NCBI GenBank assembly: GCA_963801715.1
Contig: CAWDGB010000014.1
Span: 434,001 to 498,000 of the forward strand
DNA length: 64,000 nucleotides
Direction: 5' to 3'
Origin: CAVVJA01 sp963801715
Lineage (GTDB): Bacteria; Actinomycetota; Actinomycetes; Mycobacteriales; Jatrophihabitantaceae
The notes below the pieces were generated by a model that saw only the letters and a program-made list of their open reading frames with translations, did not search any database and was not told the origin of the DNA. How positions within the stretch are numbered: the stretch's first letter is position 1; every line of letters starts with the position of its first letter. The position numbers and the translations under genes are program-made. Below, piece after piece: positions 1 to 11,011 of this stretch.

Positions 1-53
1 CGCGAGTACCGCAGCGGCAACCTCCGAAAACGGACTGGGCCGAGTCGTCATCA

Positions 54-281
54 TCACCGCGCCATCAGCGCGGGGAGTGACTGCGGCGATCTGGACACAT
101 CCGGCGAGGACGCACCGCGGCCGAGCGTGAAGGCAAGTACTACCGCAGCGATGGCGAGTAGCGCGAGAGCACCGATGGCAACAAACACAACCATGCGATT
201 TCCCCGAACTATGTCGGCGTGGGTCGGCCATGACGGCGGCCGTCCGGACGACGGTGCCGCGCCCGGTTCCGGATCGGTCAT
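54..281 (-). CDS. Small single-pass membrane protein, unknown function
   Basis: A 75-residue protein starting at the ATG at 281, which follows an AAAGG-type ribosome binding site about 8 bases upstream; a longer in-frame start at 362 has no such site. A Pro/Gly-rich cytoplasmic-like N-terminus (residues 1-29) is followed by one hydrophobic segment (about 30-53) and a short polar tail. No family is recognised. It is divergent from the FUSC gene, with about 140 bp between starts. Small tail-anchored proteins like this are common in actinobacteria, so a function cannot be inferred. Confidence 0.55.
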   Translation of the reverse strand: MTDPEPGAAPSSGRPPSWPTHADIVRGNRMVVFVAIGALALLAIAAVVLAFTLGRGASSPDVSRSPQSLPALMAR

Positions 282-419
282 GAGCCGCCTTTCCCGCGCG
301 CCAGTTCCGCTTGATAACCCTAGCCTCGGGCTGTCGCCCAATCGGGATCTTGCGGCCGCCATCGGCGACCATCATGAAGATCATCATTGCGAGCCGGACG
401 GCGGATACCCTGGCGTCCG

Positions 420-2639
420 ATGCGCATCATGGATTGGGTCGCGGCGAAGGACCCCGATTACCTGGCGCTCCGACGTGCGGTGCGGGCGGCCATCGTGGCG
501 CCGATCTGCCTGGCGCTCACCGTCGAGGTTATCGGCGACGCCGCCATGGCGACATTCGCCGTGTTCGCTGCCATCGGCCTTTTGATCTTGGTTGACATCC
601 CCGGCCCGATGAGGCAGCGCCTTGCGAACTACGCCGCGCTCGCCGGGGCGGGCGCCGTCCTGGTCTGCCTCGCCACGCCGCTCTCCGGCAACGTCTGGCT
701 GGCGACGATCAGCATGGCGGTCGTCGGCTTCGCCATCGTCTTCGTCGGGGTCCTCAGCTCGGTGCTGGCGGCATCGACCACCGCCTTGCTGCTGGCCTGG
801 ATCCTCCCGGTCTCGACGCAAGCCCCCGCAGCGGACATTCCGGCCCGAGTGTCCGGCTGGGGTCTGGGTTCCGCACTGGCGATCCTCGCGCTTGCGCTGA
901 TATGGCCGCCGAAGGCTCGCGACCCGTTGCGCGAGCAGGCCGGCGAAACGTGCCGGCGAATCGCCATCCGGCTCCGCGGGCAGGCGACAGCAGCAATGGA
1001 TCGTTCGAGCGCACAGGCGCGGGCGGAAGATCCCGAGTTAGCGGCCGCCGCCGACGCGGCGATGAGCAAACTCAAGGGGACCTTCCGCCGGACACCGTAC
1101 CGGCCTACGACACTCTCCACGGGTGGTCGAGCGATGGTTCGAATGATCGACGAACTCGACTGGGTCTCGGTCGTCGCCAACCAGTACGGGTCGGCCGTCA
1201 AGCAGGCGCCCGCGGTCGCCGATGTGGCCGCAGTGTGGGACGCGGCCGCTGATGTCCTTGATCGATGCGCCGACATACTCGGTATGCCGTCAGACGCCAA
1301 TTCGCAGGCGGCACGAGCGGCGTTGGACGCTGCCCTGGAGCGACTCGAGGCTGCGATGCACGTTGTCCGGCACAGCGCCACAATTCGCAGCCAGCTGGTG
1401 TTTACGTCGTGTGAGCCGTCGTTCCGCGGCCAGGAGCTGAGCTACGCCGTGCGTCAGGTCGGCCGCAATGTTGCGCTGATGGCAGCGGCGGACGCACGGT
1501 CGTTTGTCGATCGGCTGCTTGGCCGCACGCCCGACATGCAAAGCTCGCTAGGAGTGGCACGGTTTCGTGCGCGATCACACTTCGACGTCCGGTCGGTGTG
1601 GTTGCACAACAGCCTTCGTTCGGCGGCGGCCTTGGCTGTCGCCGTTTTCGTGGCAACCACGCTCGGGGTGCAGCACTCATTCTGGGTGGTTCTCGGCGTG
1701 CTCTCCGTCCTTCGCTCAACGGCACTCAACACCGGACAGAACGCGGTGCGCGGCCTGGTCGGCACCGTTGTCGGATTCGTCGTCGGTGGCGCGATCCTGA
1801 TCGGAATCGGCACCAACACGGTCGTGCTCTGGGTGCTGCTGCCGATCGCGGTGCTCGCAGCTGGCTTTGCCCCGGCGGCCATTTCCTTCCTTGCTGGTCA
1901 GGCCGCATTCACGGTTGTGGTGGTGATGCTGTTCAACATCATCCACCCGGCCGGATGGCGAGTAGGTCTCATCCGCGTCGAGGACGTCGCAATCGGGTGC
2001 CTCGTCAGCCTGGTCGTTGGCTTGGTCTTCTGGCCGAGGGGTGCGGCAACCGCGCTCGGCGTCGCGCTCAGCGCCGCATATCGCAGCAGCTCGCACTATC
2101 TAAGCCGGGCGATCGACGCGAATCTGACCGGTCGAGGGGGAGCTGCGACCGCGGAGAAGGCGGCTGCGCTCGCTGACTTCGGTCGTCTCGACGACGCGTT
2201 CCGTCAATTCCTGGCCGAGCGCGGTGCCAAGCACGTGCCGTTGGCCGAGGCCAGTTCGCTCGTGACCGGGACCGTCGCGCTTCGCCTTTCGGCCGACGCA
2301 GTGGTCGATCTGTGGCACGACGTCGATGGCGCGAAGAACCTGGCGAACGCCGACCGCGCGGTCGTGGCGTCGGCCGAGCAGATTGAGCGCTGGTACGACT
2401 CGCTGGCCGAGAGCCTGAGCCTTGACGGGCAGCTGCCACCTGATCCGATCAGCGGGAAGCAGATCGGAGAAGATCGGTGGGCTGCCGCGCTCGCCGCGGA
2501 CACCGTGCCCGGAACCGAGATGGCCGCCGTCCGGGTCATCTGGACGGCCGACCACTTGGACGCTGCGCGCCGGCAGCAGCCAAAGCTGGTGGAGGCGGCT
2601 CGGATGGCCGCCAAAAGCCGGGGAGCCTGGCTGACCTGA
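420..2639 (+). CDS. FUSC family (fusaric acid resistance-like / YccS-like) membrane protein
   Basis: A 739-residue integral membrane protein with the duplicated FUSC layout. The first helical bundle lies at about residues 15-165, followed by a soluble stretch of about 220 residues, a second bundle (about 390-540, FUSC_2 type, beginning near RSVWLHNSLRSA) and a soluble C-terminal region. The family includes putative aromatic-acid or toxic-compound exporters; the substrate here is unknown. Start choice: ATG 420 lies 9 bp after a TACCCT -10-like hexamer (406-411), which would give a leaderless or near-leaderless transcript. TTG 387 and ATG 429 are alternatives. It is followed 34 bp later by the AraC-type gene in the same direction. 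Confidence 0.85.
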   Translation: MRIMDWVAAKDPDYLALRRAVRAAIVAPICLALTVEVIGDAAMATFAVFAAIGLLILVDIPGPMRQRLANYAALAGAGAVLVCLATPLSGNVWLATISMAVVGFAIVFVGVLSSVLAASTTALLLAWILPVSTQAPAADIPARVSGWGLGSALAILALALIWPPKARDPLREQAGETCRRIAIRLRGQATAAMDRSSAQARAEDPELAAAADAAMSKLKGTFRRTPYRPTTLSTGGRAMVRMIDELDWVSVVANQYGSAVKQAPAVADVAAVWDAAADVLDRCADILGMPSDANSQAARAALDAALERLEAAMHVVRHSATIRSQLVFTSCEPSFRGQELSYAVRQVGRNVALMAAADARSFVDRLLGRTPDMQSSLGVARFRARSHFDVRSVWLHNSLRSAAALAVAVFVATTLGVQHSFWVVLGVLSVLRSTALNTGQNAVRGLVGTVVGFVVGGAILIGIGTNTVVLWVLLPIAVLAAGFAPAAISFLAGQAAFTVVVVMLFNIIHPAGWRVGLIRVEDVAIGCLVSLVVGLVFWPRGAATALGVALSAAYRSSSHYLSRAIDANLTGRGGAATAEKAAALADFGRLDDAFRQFLAERGAKHVPLAEASSLVTGTVALRLSADAVVDLWHDVDGAKNLANADRAVVASAEQIERWYDSLAESLSLDGQLPPDPISGKQIGEDRWAAALAADTVPGTEMAAVRVIWTADHLDAARRQQPKLVEAARMAAKSRGAWLT

Positions 2640-2673
2640 GCGGTCGGCCCGCCGACGTGGCAGGATTTCGCAG

Positions 2674-3540
2674 GTGACCAGCAGACCCGCGGCAGCGCAG
2701 CACCTACGCGACCTCGCGCGGCTGCGGCGCGTCCGCGACCGGATCGATCGGGAGTACGCGCAGCCGCTGGACGTCGAGGCGCTTGCCCGGGACGCGCACA
2801 TGTCGGCCGGCCACCTCAGCCGCGAGTTCCGGCTGGCCTACGGCGAGTCGCCGTACAGCTACCTGATGACGCGGCGCATCGAGCGCGCGATGGCGCTGCT
2901 GCGTCGTGGCGACCTCAGTGTCACCGAGGTCTGTTTCGCGGTCGGCTGCTCGTCGCTGGGCACCTTCAGCACTCGCTTCACCGAGCTGGTCGGTATGCCG
3001 CCGAGCGTCTACCGGCGTCACGCGGCGGCACGCGACGGCGGGGATGCCGCCGTGCGTGGCGAAACAGGTGACCAGACCGATCAGGAATCGAGAAGCGCCG
3101 GTCGCCGAGCCACAGTTAGCGTGACCGTCATGGACATCACCATTCACGCGAGCTTCCTCCCGCACAACGACCCGGAGGAAACCCTGGCCTTCTACCGCGA
3201 CGCCCTCGGCTTCGAGGTTCGCAGCGACGTCGGATACGGCGGGATGCACTGGATCACGGTCGGACCCGCCGACCAGCCCGACACGTCCATCGTCCTGTAT
3301 CCACCAGCCGCCGCTCCCGGCGTAACCGACGACGAACGCCGCACCATCGCCGAGATGATGGCCAAGGGCAGCTACGCCCAGATCCTCATGGCCTCCAAGG
3401 ACGTCGACGGCACCTTCGACCGGCTGCAGGCCCGCGACGTCGAGATCGTCCAGGAGCCGACCGACCAACCGTACGGGGTCCGGGACTGCGCGTTCCGCGA
3501 CCCAGCGGGCAACCTGATCCGCATCCAGCAGCGGGACTGA
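2674..3540 (+). CDS. AraC-type HTH regulator read in frame into a VOC (glyoxalase-fold) protein; probable frameshift joining two genes
   Basis: As read, one 288-residue ORF from GTG 2674. Residues about 10-115 are an AraC/XylS double-HTH domain with no ligand-binding domain (IDREYAQPLDVEALARDA, then GCSSLGTFSTRFTELVGMPPSVYRR). Residues about 153-288 are a VOC domain (SFLPHNDPEETLAFYRDALG ... DPAGNLIRI). Frame 2 carries a plausible native end of the regulator: the stretch ending CVAKQVTRPIRNREAP, with stop TGA at 3122-3124. It overlaps a GTG (3121) that would start the VOC protein; ATG 3130 is the alternative. Dropping one G from the GGGG at 3040-3043 restores this two-gene arrangement. I therefore infer a regulator (2674-3124) and a VOC gene (3121/3130-3540), apparently fused by one extra base. 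VOC substrate unknown. Confidence 0.75.
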   Translation: MTSRPAAAQHLRDLARLRRVRDRIDREYAQPLDVEALARDAHMSAGHLSREFRLAYGESPYSYLMTRRIERAMALLRRGDLSVTEVCFAVGCSSLGTFSTRFTELVGMPPSVYRRHAAARDGGDAAVRGETGDQTDQESRSAGRRATVSVTVMDITIHASFLPHNDPEETLAFYRDALGFEVRSDVGYGGMHWITVGPADQPDTSIVLYPPAAAPGVTDDERRTIAEMMAKGSYAQILMASKDVDGTFDRLQARDVEIVQEPTDQPYGVRDCAFRDPAGNLIRIQQRD

Positions 3541-3591
3541 GCCGTCCGACCGTCCCGGCCAGAATCCCGGACAGAAGGAGGTGCTTTGCAC

Positions 3592-4080
3592 ATGCCTGAG
3601 AAGAAAACCGCGAAGAAGGATGTGCCGGCGTCCGCCACGCGCACTGCCGCGCGCAAGACGTCCACGAGCTTCACCGCCGACGAACGAGCTGCGATGAAGG
3701 CCCGGGCCCAGGAGCTGAAGGCCGAGGCACGCGCAAGCAAGAACAGGGCAGAAGGGGAACGCGACCTGCTCGCGGCGATCGCCGCGATGACGGAACCGGA
3801 TCGCACCATGGCCACGCGTGTCCATGCGATCGTCCAGGACAGCGCGCCGGACCTGTGGCCGAAGACCTGGTACGGGATGCCCGCCTACGCCAAGGACGGC
3901 AAGGTCGTCTGCTTCTTCAAGAGCGCGGAGAAGTTCAAGTCGAGGTACGCGACGTTCGGCTTCGAAGAGGCAGCGAACCTCGATGACGGCGCCATGTGGC
4001 CGACCTCCTACGCGTTGAAGGAGCTGACCGCCGCCGACGAGAAGAAGATCGGCGCGCTCGTGAAGAAAGCGGCGAGCTGA
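3592..4080 (+). CDS. DUF1801 domain protein (YdhG-like fold)
   Basis: A 162-residue soluble protein. A Lys/Ala/Arg-rich N-terminal tail (about 1-60) precedes a DUF1801 domain (about 65-155) with the family hallmarks WPKTWYGMPAYAKDGKVVCFFK and a SRYATFGF segment. ATG 3592 is preferred over TTG 3586 because the strong AAGGAGG at 3575-3581 is optimally spaced from it. The biochemical role of DUF1801 proteins is not established. It sits between the AraC/VOC locus and a UvrA2-like ATPase in one direction with short gaps, so the three are probably co-transcribed. Confidence 0.85.
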   Translation: MPEKKTAKKDVPASATRTAARKTSTSFTADERAAMKARAQELKAEARASKNRAEGERDLLAAIAAMTEPDRTMATRVHAIVQDSAPDLWPKTWYGMPAYAKDGKVVCFFKSAEKFKSRYATFGFEEAANLDDGAMWPTSYALKELTAADEKKIGALVKKAAS

Positions 4081-4133
4081 GGATTGAGCTTGCCACCGGC
4101 CCCGCCTACGGCGGGATCCTCGGTCGGGAGACG

Positions 4134-6518
<2,385 letters not shown>

Positions 6519-6820
6519 CCGGGACCTCGCCGACACCGAGGGACCGAGTTCGGTCAACTGTCGGCTCGGCTACCCCATCCGCCGATAATCGACATTATGT
6601 AAAGTTAAGTCAGTTCTGCTAGTCGGGCCCCGGCCCCCGCACGACCGTTGCCCCGGCCTCCTCGCTTATGTCAAGTCGCCGTGTGCTGGACGTGTCACTA
6701 CGGCAACGCGGCTCACGTACGGCACTGTGCCGTACATGAGCCAACAGATAGACAGGACCCCACGGCTGGAATGACCCAACGACGCGCGTATGCCACTCCC
6801 CCAGCCGCTACAGACTCTCC
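6519..6820. other. 302-bp convergent intergenic region with a long inverted repeat
   Basis: Between the ends of the UvrA2-like gene and the acyltransferase gene no coding sequence is supported; short frames here are not conserved-looking. It contains an AT-richer patch (about 6585-6615) and the inverted repeat at 6710-6742 described separately. Confidence 0.6.
6710..6742. terminator. Near-perfect hairpin, possible bidirectional terminator or operator
   Basis: Arms 6710-6724 and 6728-6742 pair over 15 bp with one mismatch (core GTACGGCA/TGCCGTAC) around a 3-nt CTG loop. It lies between two convergent genes, which favours a bidirectional terminator. There is no T-tract on either side, so a regulator-binding palindrome remains possible. 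Confidence 0.5.
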
Positions 6821-8095
6821 CTACCTAGGGCTAGGCCGGCCGAGCGTCGTTGCGATGTCAGCCCGGCCGGCAATCGGAAGCGGCCGCGCACCGCGTCGAG
6901 CCTGCGCGGCACTGCGTAGGGAGGCCCAGCTCCGGTACCGCTGGAAGGGTATTTCGAAGATCGCCGCGAACCACCGCGCGGTGAGCAGCGAGATCGGCAC
7001 CCCAAGCCCCAGGGTCACCCAGAACGCAGGCAGGCCGGGAGCTACGTGTGCGGCAATGGTGCGGCTGATGCCCAGCACGATGGGCACGTGGAGTAGGTAG
7101 AGGCTGTAGGAGTAGCTGCCGAGGCGGCGCAGTGGCCGGGTGGTGAGCAGACGGGCCAACGGGGCAGGTCGGTGAATGGCCACCCCGGCCAGGAGCAGGG
7201 CGATCGCGGGGCTGACCGCCAGGTCGATCCAGAAGTAGTGGCGTACGGTCCAGACCGAGCCGTTCAGGATGATCAGCACGACTACCGGGGCCGCGGCGAA
7301 TGCGGCCAGCCACGGCCATGGCATGCGTCGGATGCGATCCCGCGCGGCGACGACGCCGGCGGCGAGCACACCGACGGCGAACAATGGCGCGAACTGCGGC
7401 GCGACGCCCGTCAGTTTGTCCGCCGTGGCCATACCCGGGCGGAGCAAGCCCATCGCCACAACCGGCACGGTGACCACAGCCAACACCGCGGCGGTGCTCA
7501 ACCGCCGGCGCATCAGCACGAGCAGCGGGAAGATCAGATAAAGCTCGGCCTCGACCGCGATGGACCAAAACGCGCCGTTGGGTATCGGTGCTGTGGTCAC
7601 GTCCTGCAAGAGCAGGCCGTAGACAATGACCGATCGGCCCGTCGGCGGACCGGAGTGCAATTGCGGGGTCACCGTCCAGGCAATGATCAGACTGAAGATC
7701 AATGCCGCCCAGTACGGAGGCAAGATCCGCCAGGCGCGACGTTGGGCGAACCGGACCGTCCCGCCCAGCCGCCACCCCCGGCGAGCCGGGGCGATGGCCA
7801 AGGAGAACCCGGATAGCACGATGAAGACGACCACCGCGAGATGCCCATACACCAGCCAGCCGAGCCACGCTGGACCCGTGTTGGCCGGGTATCCGTGAAA
7901 GCTCACCAGCCAACAGTGGTGTACCACGACATACAGCGCGGCCAGGCCACGAATCCCATCCAGGCCCACGGCTCGGACCGGTTCGGGCGTCGTAGCCGCG
8001 TCAACCACCGGCGTATTAGCACCCGCATACGGCGCTGCCCCACGGCGCAGCGCCACCCCGGGGTCAGAGGCCACAGGTCGCGGGTGACGCTCCAT
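6821..8095 (-). CDS. Acyltransferase family 3 membrane protein
   Basis: A 424-residue polytopic membrane protein of the acyltransferase_3 family (OafA/NodX-like). The sequence opens near residue 40 with VGLDGIRGLAALYVVVHHCW, whose His is the family's conserved catalytic-region histidine, and carries about ten hydrophobic segments ending around residue 385. Such enzymes O-acetylate or otherwise acylate cell-surface glycans or lipids; the acceptor is unknown. ATG 8095 was chosen because the longer frame would overlap the upstream VOC gene and its extra residues look non-coding (Arg/Pro/Ser-rich). A standalone gene, convergent with the UvrA2-like gene. Confidence 0.85.
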   Translation of the reverse strand: MERHPRPVASDPGVALRRGAAPYAGANTPVVDAATTPEPVRAVGLDGIRGLAALYVVVHHCWLVSFHGYPANTGPAWLGWLVYGHLAVVVFIVLSGFSLAIAPARRGWRLGGTVRFAQRRAWRILPPYWAALIFSLIIAWTVTPQLHSGPPTGRSVIVYGLLLQDVTTAPIPNGAFWSIAVEAELYLIFPLLVLMRRRLSTAAVLAVVTVPVVAMGLLRPGMATADKLTGVAPQFAPLFAVGVLAAGVVAARDRIRRMPWPWLAAFAAAPVVVLIILNGSVWTVRHYFWIDLAVSPAIALLLAGVAIHRPAPLARLLTTRPLRRLGSYSYSLYLLHVPIVLGISRTIAAHVAPGLPAFWVTLGLGVPISLLTARWFAAIFEIPFQRYRSWASLRSAAQARRGARPLPIAGRADIATTLGRPSPR

Positions 8096-8165
8096 CACAG
8101 ATTGAATACGCCGACGGGGCGCCTGAGGTTCGAATAATTGCCGGTTTGACCTCTGCCCACACCGG

Positions 8166-8555
8166 TCAGATGCGGATCGACCCGTCGTCCGCGATAGTCC
8201 AGCTGGGGTTATGGGCGACCTCCCAGACATAACCGTCGGGGTCGGCGAACGCTCCCGTCGTGCCGCCCCAATCCGCGGGAGCGGCGGGACGGACGATCCT
8301 GCCACCGGCTTCCTCGGCATCGGTCAACACCACAGCGACGTCTTCGGGCGCACGGACATTGTGCGCCAGCTCGATCCCAGGTGCGCCATGGCCGCCGAGC
8401 GCGGTCCACAGCCCGAAGACGATGCCGCCGGCCGGGAAGAAACACACCTCGCTGTCCGGCTGCTGTGCCTGGCGCCAGCCCATCGCCTCGTAAAACGACC
8501 GAGCTCGGTGCAGATCGGTCACGCCCAGGGTGACGAGACTGATTCGTTGTTCCAT
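8166..8555 (-). CDS. VOC family protein (glyoxalase/bleomycin-resistance fold)
   Basis: A 129-residue single-domain VOC protein: an N-terminal beta-alpha module (RISLVTLGVTDLHRARSFYE) and a C-terminal module ending GAFADPDGYVWEVAHNP. The DPDGYVWE segment contains the usual metal-ligand Glu. Such proteins include glyoxalases, dioxygenases and drug-binding proteins; the specific activity cannot be assigned. ATG 8555. It runs in the same direction as the acyltransferase, 70 bp away, and is divergent from the DksA-like gene. Confidence 0.85.
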   Translation of the reverse strand: MEQRISLVTLGVTDLHRARSFYEAMGWRQAQQPDSEVCFFPAGGIVFGLWTALGGHGAPGIELAHNVRAPEDVAVVLTDAEEAGGRIVRPAAPADWGGTTGAFADPDGYVWEVAHNPSWTIADDGSIRI

Positions 8556-8722
8556 GCGATCAGCTTCCCAATGCCGTACGACAACTGGACCGGCACGACC
8601 GACCCGGAGGGCAACAAGGCGCCGGCTACGGCGTCAGGACTACGGTCGTATGACGACTGATCCGCCAGCTGCTGCTTGCCGGCGCGGGCACGAGGCCTGG
8701 AAATGACATCGAGGAGGATGCC

Positions 8723-9061
8723 ATGGACCCGGAACGGGCACGACATCTGCTGCGAGCCGAGCGGGACGAAGTGCGGCAGCTGCTCTCCGAGGCGACGTCT
8801 GCCGGCCGGCAGGACTGGGTCGCCGAGCGGGAAACGGGAGACTCGGCCGATCCCGCGCAACCGCTCACCGATGAGGGTGTCAACAACGCAGTGGCTGAGA
8901 CGTTGCGCGATCGGCTCGCGGCGATCACTCGCGCCGAGCAACGGCTCAAAGATGGGACATTCGGCCAATCGATTCGTAGTGGACTTCCCATTCCGGACGA
9001 GCGCCTCGAGGCCGATCCGGCCGCCGAGCTGACTGTCGAAGAAGCCAGAAGTCAGCGGTAA
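8723..9061 (+). CDS. DksA/TraR-like protein lacking zinc-finger cysteines
   Basis: A 112-residue protein with a charged coiled-coil-like N-terminus (about 1-75) and a C-terminal segment aligning with the DksA/TraR zinc-finger region: GTFGQSIRSGLPIPDERLEADPAAELT corresponds to the usual GxYGxCxxCGxPIxxxRLxAxPxAxxCxxC. All cysteine positions are replaced, so no zinc site is possible. DksA proteins bind RNA polymerase through the secondary channel; whether this degenerate form still does is unknown. Strong AGGAGG just upstream of ATG 8723. Comparable Cys-less forms are known in actinobacteria. Confidence 0.8.
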   Translation: MDPERARHLLRAERDEVRQLLSEATSAGRQDWVAERETGDSADPAQPLTDEGVNNAVAETLRDRLAAITRAEQRLKDGTFGQSIRSGLPIPDERLEADPAAELTVEEARSQR

Positions 9062-9166
9062 CGGCCGGGCGGTGCCGTTGACGTGCCCAGGGCGGTACCG
9101 CCCGGCCATTCGAAAATCGAGCTGCCAGCAACCCGTCTCGCCGGAGCCAAGCTAAGGAGACCGGTC

Positions 9167-10003
9167 GTGTCGGAGTCCGTCGCGCTTGTTACCGGCGCCT
9201 CGTCCGGAATTGGAAAGGCCACTGCTCTGCAACTTGCCGCGCTGGGCTTCACCGTCTACGCCGCCGCTCGTCGCGTCGAGCGGATGTCGGACTTGGCCGA
9301 CCGCGGTATTCACATCGAGTTGCTGGATGTCACCGATGACGGATCAATGGTCACGGTGGTCGACAAGATCGTGTCTGAGCAAGGTCGCATAGACATCCTG
9401 GTGAACAACGCCGGCTACGGCTCCTACGGTGCGGTCGAGGATGTACCAATCGCGGAAGCTCGCCGGCAATTCGACGTCAATGTCTTCGGACTGGCCCGGT
9501 TGACCCAACTTGTGCTTCCGCACATGCGCGCCCAGCGTGACGGCTACATCGTGAATATCTCTTCCATGGGTGGGAAAATCTGGGAGCCGCTCGGTGGGTG
9601 GTACCACGCCGCCAAGTTCGCCGTCGAAGGATTGAGCGACTGCCTGCGCGCCGAAGTCGCCGAATTCGGCATCAAGGTCGTCGTCGTCGAACCCGGCAGC
9701 ATCACCAGTGAATGGGCGACAATATCCGCCGACAATTTGGAAGCAATGTCTGCCGACACTCCGTACCGCGAGCAAGCGAAGTTCATCGCCCGGGGACTCC
9801 GCGCGTCCGAGACGTCGTTTCTGGCGTCGCAACCAGAGGTCGTCGCGGAGGCGATCGGCAAAGCAGTCCAACGAACGAAGCCGCGCACGCGTTACCCCGT
9901 CGGCGGCGGGGCGCGCATATTCCTGTCGGCCCAGCGGATGCTGACTGATCGCGGATTCGATCGGTTTATCCGACTCGCGTATCGCACGGCCGGTCGGCTG
10001 TGA
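9167..10003 (+). CDS. Short-chain dehydrogenase/reductase (SDR)
   Basis: A 278-residue classical SDR: cofactor loop TGASSGIGKAT at the N-terminus, NNAGYGSYG, catalytic Ser in NISSMGG and the YHAAK (Tyr-x-x-x-Lys) pair. The Arg-rich AARRVER segment after the second strand suggests NADP(H) preference (inference). GTG 9167 is preferred to the longer ATG 9083 because AAGGAGA at 9154-9160 is ideally spaced and the extra residues do not look like SDR sequence. Oxidoreductases of this 'oxidoreductase, SDR' type act on unspecified alcohols or ketones. Confidence 0.88.
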   Translation: MSESVALVTGASSGIGKATALQLAALGFTVYAAARRVERMSDLADRGIHIELLDVTDDGSMVTVVDKIVSEQGRIDILVNNAGYGSYGAVEDVPIAEARRQFDVNVFGLARLTQLVLPHMRAQRDGYIVNISSMGGKIWEPLGGWYHAAKFAVEGLSDCLRAEVAEFGIKVVVVEPGSITSEWATISADNLEAMSADTPYREQAKFIARGLRASETSFLASQPEVVAEAIGKAVQRTKPRTRYPVGGGARIFLSAQRMLTDRGFDRFIRLAYRTAGRL

Positions 10004-10153
10004 TCAGTGTTAGCGTTTCCACCAGTGACCGACCGAGGAGGTGAGGCGCATTTCCGCGAGTTCAGGGCGGGCGGTCTCCCTACGTGGCTCCGCGGTCGAG
10101 CGACTCGACTGATTGCCCGAGAGCGCCCGTCGGCATCCAGGAGGGCGCGTGCC

Positions 10154-10996
10154 GTGTCATCGTTCGTTTCGTCATCCGACATCGTCGCCAGGCTTCGGGA
10201 CGCCGGCTGCGTCTTTGCCGAGGAAGAAGCCCGGTTGCTCATCGCCGAGGCACGAACGCCAGACGAACTCGGTGCCATGGTGGATCGCCGGGCCGGCGGC
10301 GTGCCGCTTGAGTACGTCGTTGGATGGGCCGAGTTCTGCGGCCTGCGAATTGCGCTCGATGAGGGGGTATTCGTACCTCGACGTCGAACCGAGTTCCTCG
10401 TCCACCAGGTGGCCGACGCGGTTCGCCGCACCGGTGCCTCCGATCACCCGGTCAGTTCAGTTCGGACCGTCATCGTGGATCTCTGCTGCGGCTCGGGCGC
10501 AGTCGGCGCGGCCCTTTTCGCCGCACTGCCCGATGTCGATGTGCATGCGGTCGATATCGATCCGGTCGCGGCTGGGTGTGCTCGCCGAAATCTCAGCCGC
10601 GGCCAGGTGTACGAAGGTAATCTCTACGACGCGCTGCCCGCAGCGCTGCAGGGTCAGGTCGACATTCTGGTGGCCAACGCCCCTTACGTTCCGTCTTCGG
10701 CCGTCGGGCTACTACCCGTGGAAGCGCGTGTGTACGAGCCCCGGGTCGCGCTCGACGGAGGTACGGACGGCCTCGATATCGTGCGTTTGATCGCGGAACG
10801 AGCCAAGCTTTGGCTGGTGGAGAACGGTCATCTGCTCGTTGAGACGAGCGAACGTCAAGCGGCGCAGACCAGGGAGATGTTCGCGAGCAATGGCCTGGTC
10901 GCCGGGGTGGTCAGCTCCCCTGAGTGGAACGCGACGGTGGTCATCGGACAGCGGTCGTCTTCCGCGGCACCGGCCCGTCATGAACGCCTTGATTGA
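10154..10996 (+). CDS. PrmC/HemK-like putative protein N5-glutamine methyltransferase
   Basis: A 280-residue SAM-dependent methyltransferase: helical N-terminal domain, then GVPLEYVVGWAEFCG and VFVPRRRTEFLV as in HemK/PrmC, SAM motif VDLCCGSGAVGAAL and a catalytic loop NAPYVPS. PrmC itself has NPPY; the NAPY form defines an actinobacterial paralogue group annotated as putative protein N(5)-glutamine methyltransferase. GTG 10154 was chosen over upstream starts because of AGGAGGG at 10139-10145. Likely a modifier of a protein or release factor, not proven. Convergent with glpX, 15 bp apart. Confidence 0.82.
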   Translation: MSSFVSSSDIVARLRDAGCVFAEEEARLLIAEARTPDELGAMVDRRAGGVPLEYVVGWAEFCGLRIALDEGVFVPRRRTEFLVHQVADAVRRTGASDHPVSSVRTVIVDLCCGSGAVGAALFAALPDVDVHAVDIDPVAAGCARRNLSRGQVYEGNLYDALPAALQGQVDILVANAPYVPSSAVGLLPVEARVYEPRVALDGGTDGLDIVRLIAERAKLWLVENGHLLVETSERQAAQTREMFASNGLVAGVVSSPEWNATVVIGQRSSSAAPARHERLD

Positions 10997-11011
10997 TATT
11001 CCTGTCGGCTC

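Noticed and set aside
6648..7100. Plus-strand 150-codon ORF before the acyltransferase 3' end
   Set aside because: Overlaps the acyltransferase coding sequence on the other strand and has no ribosome binding site or domain.
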